A stretch of DNA of 64,000 nt from Vibrio jasicida CAIM 1864 = LMG 25398. Its GTDB lineage: Bacteria > Pseudomonadota > Gammaproteobacteria > Enterobacterales > Vibrionaceae. The stretch lies in contig NZ_BAOG01000025.1 of NCBI RefSeq assembly GCF_000400365.1, positions 124,001 through 188,000 on the forward strand, in the 5' to 3' direction. How positions within the stretch are numbered: the first letter of the stretch is position 1; every line of letters starts with the position of its first letter. Below, piece after piece: positions 59,343 to 64,000 of the stretch. Made by a program: the position numbers and the translations under genes. The notes beneath the pieces are model-generated. The model did no database searches, was not told the DNA's origin, and worked only from the letters and a program-made list of their open reading frames with translations.

Positions 59343-59505
59343 ATAAAAATCCCCACCTTCCTGGCAGGGATAACGGGAGAGAAAAATTGGTAATTATTGT
59401 TATGAGGCGAAGCATTACTGAACTGAGATTCGATTTCAATAGGTTAAAAAGCAATCTTATCTTCTACCTCAAACCAAACACCCTCACCCACACGACACAA
59501 TAGCC
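59343..59505 (-). ncRNA. Candidate small RNA between engB and spf
   Basis: A minus-strand Rho-independent terminator at 59344-59370 has stem UCCCUGCC/GGUGGGGA and a UUUUUA tail. Its two wobble positions pair only if the minus strand is transcribed. No minus-strand gene lies upstream up to spf, more than 350 bp away, which has its own terminator. A possible start is near 59500, with TTCTGC and ATAATA spaced about 17 bp. In Aliivibrio salmonicida an sRNA (VSsrna24) has been reported in this same polA-engB gap; this may be its counterpart. Boundaries are guesses. Confidence 0.45.
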
Positions 59506-59728
59506 CTATTATTCATATAGTTAAGTTAAGCAGAACATCAAAAAGACGTAACTTAGTTTCTTTCGAGAAAAAATAATAGTGTGACTGGCGTAAATTTACA
59601 GCATGAATAACGCAATAAATTGGAGTGAAAAAGCTAGATTTGACAGTAACTTAGAGAGGTCTAAAAAAGTGCATTTTTGTGGACTATTTTAACTTATTGA
59701 TCAAAAAGAAAAATTTTCTTTCGCCCAA

Positions 59729-59834
59729 TAAAAAACGCCCCAGTCAAAAACTGACTGGGGCGGCTGAATCAGCCTAATCCAATAACGTGAAACAAAAGGT
59801 CTGAAAGATAGAACATCTTACCTCTGTACCCTAC
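59729..59834 (-). ncRNA. spf: Spot 42 RNA
   Basis: Hfq-dependent sRNA that represses secondary carbon metabolism and is itself repressed by cAMP-CRP in enteric bacteria. Read on the minus strand it begins GTAGGGTACAGAGGTAAGAT, identical to the E. coli 5' end as I recall it, and continues TCTTTCAGACCTTTT. It ends in a terminator with stem GCCCCAGTCAG/CTGACTGGGGC and T6. Length is about 106 nt (E. coli 109). ACATTAT just upstream is a likely -10. Genomic context polA-spf-engB is conserved. Confidence 0.96.
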
Positions 59835-59948
59835 GAGAGATAATGTACAACAATTGGTCAGATTTGCAAAGAATTTTTGTAATTTTTTTTCATGAAAGTT
59901 TTATTAAGCAACAATAATTCTCACAATTGAATTGCTTTTTTATTAGCA

Positions 59949-59977
59949 CAAAAAAGCCAGCGTTTGTGCGCTGGCTC
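59949..59977 (-). terminator. Rho-independent terminator after polA
   Basis: Perfect stem AGCCAGCG/CGCTGGCT, 6-base loop; minus strand continues TTTTTTGTG. Confidence 0.9.
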
Positions 59978-60009
59978 ATGTTTAATTAGTAAAATTGATT
60001 TAAAAGTGA

Positions 60010-62802
60010 CTAGTGTGCTTGGTCCCAGTTATCACCGTGACCTGCTTCTGCCACTAGAGGAACTTTCAGTTCTGCTGCAGATTCCATCAAATTCTGTACT
60101 TTATTTTCAATTTCGGACAAAGAAGACTCTTCAACTTCAAAAACCAATTCATCGTGCACTTGCATGAGAAGTTTCACTCGACCATTACCTTCTTGCTGAA
60201 TCCACTCATCCACTAATAACATCGCTTTCTTGATGATATCCGCAGCGGTACCCTGCATCGGCGCGTTAATCGCGGCACGCTCAGCAGCTTTACGACGCAT
60301 ACCGTTACGAGATTGAATTTCTGGAAGATGCAGACGACGACCAAAAATCGTCTCTACGTAACCTTGTGCAGAAGCAGTACTACGCGTGTCTTCCATGTAC
60401 TGCATTACACCAGGGTAACGTTCGAAGTACTTGTCCATGTAAGCCTGCGCTTCACCACGCGGAATACCGAGCTGTTTTGCTAAGCCAAATGCGCTCATGC
60501 CGTAAATCAAACCAAAGTTAACCGCTTTTGCACGACGACGCTGTTCACTTGAGACTTGGTCGATAGAAACACCCATGATTTCTGCCGCCGTTGCTGCATG
60601 GATATCTTTACCATCGCGGAACGCATCAAGCAGCGCTTGGTCACCTGACAGGTGCGCCATAATACGCAATTCAATTTGAGAGTAGTCGACTGCCAAGATC
60701 TTATATCCCGTCGGTGCAATAAATGCCTGACGAATACGACGACCTTCTTCGTTACGAATTGGAATGTTCTGCAAGTTAGGATCGGTTGAAGATAGACGTC
60801 CCGTTGCAGTAACCGCTTGGTGGTAAGAAGTATGCACACGGCCCGTTGATGGGTTAATCATCTTCGGTAATTTGTCGGTGTACGTTGATTTTAACTTCGC
60901 CAGACCACGGTATTCCAAAATCAGTTTTGGTAGTGGGTAATCCAGAGCCAGTTCTTGCAGCACTTCTTCATTAGTAGAAGGCGTCCCTGATGGTGTCTTC
61001 TTGATGACTGGCAGACCCATTTTCTCAAACAGAAGTGCTTGCAACTGCTTCGGTGAGTTCATGTTGAACTCTTGCTCTGCAATCTCATAGGCTTTCTGCT
61101 CAAGCTCATCCAGACGTGCGGCGATCTCTACCGACTGCGCACTAAGCTTCATGTCATCAATCAGTACACCTGTGCGTTCAATGCGAGACAGCACTGGTAC
61201 AAGTGGCATTTCGATTTCTTCGTATACGGTTTTTAGCTTCTCATCTTGCTCGATGTTGGCAAACAAACGGTTATGTAGACGAAGTGTCACGTCCGCATCT
61301 TCCGCTGCGTATGGTGAAGCTTCATCCAGATCGATTTGGTTGAAGGTCAGTTGATTCTTACCTTTACCTGCGATTTGCTCGAATGAAATGCAGCTGTGTT
61401 GTAGAAAGCGCAGTGCCAAGCTGTCCATATCGTGTTTGCCACCTACGCTGTTGTAAACGTAAGACGCTAACATAGTGTCGTGCTTGATACCTTTCATCTC
61501 AATGCCGTAGCGAGCTAGCACAGATGCGTCGTATTTTAAGTTTTGACCAACTTTCGATTGAGCTTCATCTTCAAGAATTGGCTTAAGCTGTTCGAGTACC
61601 CAATCACGATCAAGTTGCTGAGGCGCATCTAGATAGTCATGGGCCACTGGTACATAAGCCGCAATGCCTTCATCGGTCGCAAATGATAGACCTACTAGGT
61701 TTGCCACCATGTAATCTAGGCTGTCGGTTTCGGTATCAAACGCAAATAACTCAGACGCTTTTAGTTTATCTAACCAAGCATTAAATAAAGCTTCATCCAG
61801 GATGGTTTCGTATTGGCTACGGTCGATTTTTACTGCTGAGGTGTCCATATCTGCTTTAGATGAAGCAGAACCACCACGCACTGCGCCGGTTGATTCATCC
61901 GCTTCTACGACACCTGTGCCGCCTTCTAATAACTCATTCAACCAAGACTTGAACGTCAACTGACCGTACAGTTTGATCAGCTCATCTGTGCTTGGCTCTG
62001 CTTTTAGCAATGATTCTGGCGTCTCTTCCAGCTCCACATCCAACTTGATGGTTGCCAACTCATAAGACATCATCGCATCGTCTTTGTTGTCCACAAGCTT
62101 CTTCGCCATGGTTTTGGAACCACGGAAACCAAGCGCAGCGATATCGTCGAGGTTTTCATACAGCTTAGTTAGACCGCCGATCCCCTGCAGAAGTGCAGTT
62201 GCAGTTTTATCACCAACACCCGGAACGCCGGGGATGTTGTCGACTTTATCGCCCATCAACGCTAGGTAATCGATGATCAGCTCTGGTGGAATACCAAACT
62301 TCTCAATCACCCCTTCACGATCCATCACGACGTTAGTCATGGTATTGATCAAGGTGACGTTATCATCGACAAGTTGGGCCATGTCTTTATCGCCTGTACT
62401 GATCAAAACCGGCATGCCCTGTTGTGATGCTTGATAAGCCAAAGTTCCGATAACATCATCAGCTTCTACGCCAGGAATACAGATCAGTGGCAGGCCCATT
62501 GCTCGAATGACGTTATGCAGTGGCTCAATTTGGCAACGAAGATCATCCGGCATTGGTGGACGGTTCGCTTTGTATTCTGGGTACATATCGTCTCGGAAGG
62601 TTTTACCCTTCGCATCGAAAACCACCGCAATGCGATCCGAAGCAAACTGACGCATCATACTGCGTAACATGTTCACCACACCGTAAACTGCGTTAGTTGG
62701 AATTTCACCGTTACTCATCGTGCCTGGGTAAGCGTGAAAAGCGCGATATAGATAAGAAGAACCGTCGATCAGAATCAACGGATTTTCAGGAATACTTGCC
62801 AT
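60010..62802 (-). CDS. polA: DNA polymerase I
   Basis: Repair and Okazaki-fragment-processing polymerase. The 930-residue protein has a 5'-3' exonuclease domain (about 1-290; [27 protein letters not shown]), a 3'-5' proofreading domain with its acidic residues intact (about 325-520; [10 protein letters not shown]), and a family A polymerase domain with motif A DYSQIELR, motif [17 protein letters not shown] and motif [11 protein letters not shown]. Length matches E. coli Pol I (928). A group of DnaA-box-like sequences lies upstream. Confidence 0.98.
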   Translation of the reverse strand: MASIPENPLILIDGSSYLYRAFHAYPGTMSNGEIPTNAVYGVVNMLRSMMRQFASDRIAVVFDAKGKTFRDDMYPEYKANRPPMPDDLRCQIEPLHNVIRAMGLPLICIPGVEADDVIGTLAYQASQQGMPVLISTGDKDMAQLVDDNVTLINTMTNVVMDREGVIEKFGIPPELIIDYLALMGDKVDNIPGVPGVGDKTATALLQGIGGLTKLYENLDDIAALGFRGSKTMAKKLVDNKDDAMMSYELATIKLDVELEETPESLLKAEPSTDELIKLYGQLTFKSWLNELLEGGTGVVEADESTGAVRGGSASSKADMDTSAVKIDRSQYETILDEALFNAWLDKLKASELFAFDTETDSLDYMVANLVGLSFATDEGIAAYVPVAHDYLDAPQQLDRDWVLEQLKPILEDEAQSKVGQNLKYDASVLARYGIEMKGIKHDTMLASYVYNSVGGKHDMDSLALRFLQHSCISFEQIAGKGKNQLTFNQIDLDEASPYAAEDADVTLRLHNRLFANIEQDEKLKTVYEEIEMPLVPVLSRIERTGVLIDDMKLSAQSVEIAARLDELEQKAYEIAEQEFNMNSPKQLQALLFEKMGLPVIKKTPSGTPSTNEEVLQELALDYPLPKLILEYRGLAKLKSTYTDKLPKMINPSTGRVHTSYHQAVTATGRLSSTDPNLQNIPIRNEEGRRIRQAFIAPTGYKILAVDYSQIELRIMAHLSGDQALLDAFRDGKDIHAATAAEIMGVSIDQVSSEQRRRAKAVNFGLIYGMSAFGLAKQLGIPRGEAQAYMDKYFERYPGVMQYMEDTRSTASAQGYVETIFGRRLHLPEIQSRNGMRRKAAERAAINAPMQGTAADIIKKAMLLVDEWIQQEGNGRVKLLMQVHDELVFEVEESSLSEIENKVQNLMESAAELKVPLVAEAGHGDNWDQAH

Positions 62803-62908
62803 AATTGTCTGTATCCAAATCAGTACTTAATAGATCTGCTTAGAATGCCATGACTGCTGATCCGAATCTATCTTGTTCGCTCGATCAAGTTCGCGGAAAT
62901 TTTCCGAT

Positions 62909-62976
62909 GTTATTCACGAAAAACACCTCTCACTGTGGATAACTCTGTTTATAGAAATTATCCACTGGTTATCCCA
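62909..62976. promoter_or_regulatory. Cluster of DnaA-box-like sequences upstream of polA
   Basis: Within 68 bp: TTATTCACG (62909-62917), TGTGGATAA (62933-62941, a perfect box TTATCCACA on the minus strand), TTATCCACT (62957-62965) and TTATCCCAT (62968-62976). They lie 107-174 bp upstream of the polA start. In E. coli DnaA has been reported to stimulate polA expression, so this is a plausible control region. Confidence 0.55.
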
Positions 62977-63120
62977 TGGAAATAAAGACAGAAAAAAACA
63001 AACATAAACTATTGTTTTAGTGGTAATTATTTTAAAACAAAAGACAAGATCAACGATCCTGAAATGATCATGACATGTGGAAAAGTTGCCGATGGAGGCG
63101 TCAATTAGAAATCACAGAAA

Positions 63121-63343
63121 AGAAAAAAGCGACCCAATTGGGTCGCCTAGCAGAAGTGGTAAAGCTATTTCCATTTGTATGGCAGCTTAACCAAGAAGCT
63201 ATAAATTACACTGGAAGCAATGTGAGCAATGTCGTGTCAAAAAGAATTAGTGCAAGTTCTGGGGAAAATGTTTCATTACCTTCTCAACACTCGGTTAATT
63301 AGCAATTCAACGTCCTTGTGAACTTTCCTCATTCCCTAAGACA
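63121..63343 (-). ncRNA. ryhB: RyhB iron-regulated small RNA (long vibrio form)
   Basis: Hfq-dependent sRNA that represses iron-using proteins when iron is scarce. The minus strand contains CATTGCTCACATTGCTTCC, the conserved RyhB pairing core, preceded by CACGA and followed by AGT as in E. coli. A Fur box overlaps the promoter (-35 TTGACT at 63377-63372, -10 TATTAT at 63355-63350, 16-bp spacer). The RNA ends at a terminator with stem GCGACCC/GGGTCGC (63129-63146) and T6. Predicted length is about 220 nt, against about 90 in E. coli and over 200 reported for V. cholerae. It lies between polA and a GNAT gene. Confidence 0.95.
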
Positions 63344-63351
63344 GGTTTAAT

Positions 63352-63370
63352 AATAATGATTCTCATTTAA
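63352..63370. promoter_or_regulatory. Fur box over the ryhB promoter
   Basis: AATAATGATTCTCATTTAA matches the 19-bp Fur consensus at 14 positions and covers the spacer and -10 of the ryhB promoter. Iron-loaded Fur would block transcription. Confidence 0.85.
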
Positions 63371-63382
63371 CAGTCAATACCT

Positions 63383-63403
63383 AAATGAGAAAAAATCTCA
63401 TTT
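63383..63403. promoter_or_regulatory. Second Fur-like dyad / GNAT gene 3' hairpin
   Basis: AAATGAGA and TCTCATTT (perfect 8-bp inverted repeat around AAAAA) lie just upstream of the ryhB -35 and six bases past the GNAT stop. It resembles a TGAGA-type Fur half-site pair, but could be only a weak 3' hairpin. Confidence 0.35.
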
Positions 63404-63408
63404 ATTTT

Positions 63409-63843
63409 TTATAGCGCCTTAATGAAGCGTACTCTAGACTCACGTAAGTTCGGTTTTTCTTCAAACTTTTCAATAATGTATTCATTTCTTAGCAACAAGC
63501 GAAGCATGGCAGGAAATTGGTTACGAGATTTCACTTTTAAAGTTTTGTAGCCCTGCTCTACTACCCATTCCTCCTGCGCTTCTAATAACATTTGCGCCAC
63601 GCCTTCATTGCGCGCTTCTGGTGCTACGCCACCAAACCAACTGTAGAAGGTATATTCATCTAACTCGTAGCCGATTTTGAAACCTAGGATCGTCCCCGCT
63701 TTCTCAGCCACTAGGATTAAACTTTTTTTATCTCCTAGGCGCTCAGCCATGGATTCAACCGTCTCACCATGTGCAAACTCAGTAACACGAGCTACCACTT
63801 GGATCGCCTCTTCCAGCGTGCCTTCACGAATCAGCATTGTCAT
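63409..63843 (-). CDS. GNAT family N-acetyltransferase
   Basis: Predicted acetyl-CoA-dependent N-acetyltransferase of unknown substrate. The 144-residue product has GNAT motif A at GVAPEARNEGVAQMLLEAQEEW and motif B with a YKTLKVKSRNQFPAMLRLLLRNEY segment. GGAGAG lies 8 nt before the ATG at 63843; a second ATG two codons on is possible. It is bounded by a palindromic repeat upstream and ryhB downstream. Confidence 0.85.
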   Translation of the reverse strand: MTMLIREGTLEEAIQVVARVTEFAHGETVESMAERLGDKKSLILVAEKAGTILGFKIGYELDEYTFYSWFGGVAPEARNEGVAQMLLEAQEEWVVEQGYKTLKVKSRNQFPAMLRLLLRNEYIIEKFEEKPNLRESRVRFIKAL

Positions 63844-63863
63844 TGTCTTACTCTCCAGAAATA

Positions 63864-63922
63864 AATATACCCAAGTAACTTCAAGCCGTGTGTATTCCGT
63901 CTTGAGGTTACTTGGGTATATT
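63864..63922. repeat. Short palindromic relative of the MITE-like element
   Basis: Arms AATATACCCAAGTAACTT... (63864-63885) and their inverse (63901-63922) match at 21 of 22 positions around a 15-base centre. The arms are nearly the same as the ends of the element at 11614-11925. Confidence 0.7.
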
Positions 63923-63947
63923 CAGACCGACAACAATTGTCGGTCTG
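63923..63947. terminator. Stem-loop beside the palindromic repeat
   Basis: Perfect 11-bp stem CAGACCGACAA/TTGTCGGTCTG with a 3-base loop, followed on the plus strand by GCTTTTC. It is probably the terminator region of the minus-strand gene ending at 63969, although the minus side has no T tract. Confidence 0.5.
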
Positions 63948-63968
63948 GCTTTTCTCATTGAGCGATAA

Positions 63969-64000
63969 TTACTCGTCTGTCGCTTCTTGCGCTTTGACTA
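63969..64000 (-). CDS. C-terminal end of an unidentified gene (partial)
   Basis: On the minus strand the frame ending at TAA (63971-63969) reads ...VKAQEATDE. Only nine to ten codons are in the window, so the product cannot be named. The reading is supported only by its position just before a stem-loop. Confidence 0.4.
   Translation of the reverse strand, partial: VKAQEATDE

Noticed and set aside
63075..63302. Plus-strand 75-codon open frame in the polA-GNAT gap
   Set aside because: It lies antisense to the RyhB RNA and its terminator, has a skewed composition and no plausible ribosome-binding site.
1..64000. CRISPR arrays, tRNA/rRNA genes, integron attC arrays, prophage
   Set aside because: No spaced direct repeats, cloverleaf or rRNA signatures, or phage genes were seen; the gene content is syntenic core chromosome.

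Overview
The window is a gene-dense, undisrupted stretch of core chromosome from a gammaproteobacterium of the Vibrio lineage, probably the Harveyi clade (V. parahaemolyticus/V. alginolyticus-like). This placement rests on protein likeness to E. coli and V. cholerae orthologues recalled from memory, on a 12-gene type II secretion (eps/gsp) operon, on the glnA-DUF4124-glnL-glnG order, and on the polA-spf-engB neighbourhood with CsrB-like and RyhB-like small RNAs. I see no prophage, insertion sequence, integron, CRISPR array, rRNA or tRNA. No core gene is visibly broken.

Layout. 1-5.4 kb: rpoZ end, spoT, trmH, recG (ppGpp metabolism, tRNA methylation, recombination). 5.6-9.2 kb: exported S9 peptidase, and xanP with a perfect PurR-type operator and a structured leader. 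9.3-11.4 kb: ompR-envZ, read leftward, with an unusual spacer. 11.4-17.5 kb: a MITE-like element, greB, a periplasmic four-module retropepsin-like protein, tex and a lineage-specific hypothetical gene. 17.7-21.5 kb: bioH, comF/gntX, nfuA, nudE, cysQ. 21.8-33.2 kb: the T2SS operon gspC-N, read leftward. 33.4-36.7 kb: hslR-hslO (heat/redox protection) and pckA. 36.9-44.6 kb: AsmA-like protein, yiiD-dtd-yihY, a DUF2959 lipoprotein, a P-loop ATPase, typA. 45-50 kb: the nitrogen control locus glnA, glnL, glnG with sigma-54 and NtrC sites. 50-53.7 kb: a GGDEF-EAL protein and add. 53.8-58.4 kb: hemN, DUF2489, yihI, a methyltransferase, a CsrB-family sRNA and cytochrome c4. 58.6-64 kb: engB, Spot 42, polA, RyhB, a GNAT gene and the last codons of another gene.

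The most information-rich DNA is intergenic. Three well-known regulatory RNAs sit within about 6.2 kb on the minus strand: a CsrB-family RNA (carbon storage/quorum signalling), Spot 42 (catabolite control) and a long, Fur-controlled RyhB (iron). A fourth candidate sRNA terminator lies between engB and spf. Other non-coding structures worth attention are the MITE-like element with a 59-bp palindromic relative near the right edge, twin 57-bp units with terminal inverted repeats beside the T2SS operon, a structured xanP leader, a long hairpin at the predicted 5' end of glnA mRNA, and a cluster of DnaA-box-like sequences upstream of polA.

No wholly new multi-gene system is evident. The nearest to undescribed biology are the four-module retropepsin-like protein, the small inverted-repeat elements and the unassigned leader and sRNA structures. 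Start codons were chosen by Shine-Dalgarno spacing and by comparison with remembered family N-termini; no database search was possible.
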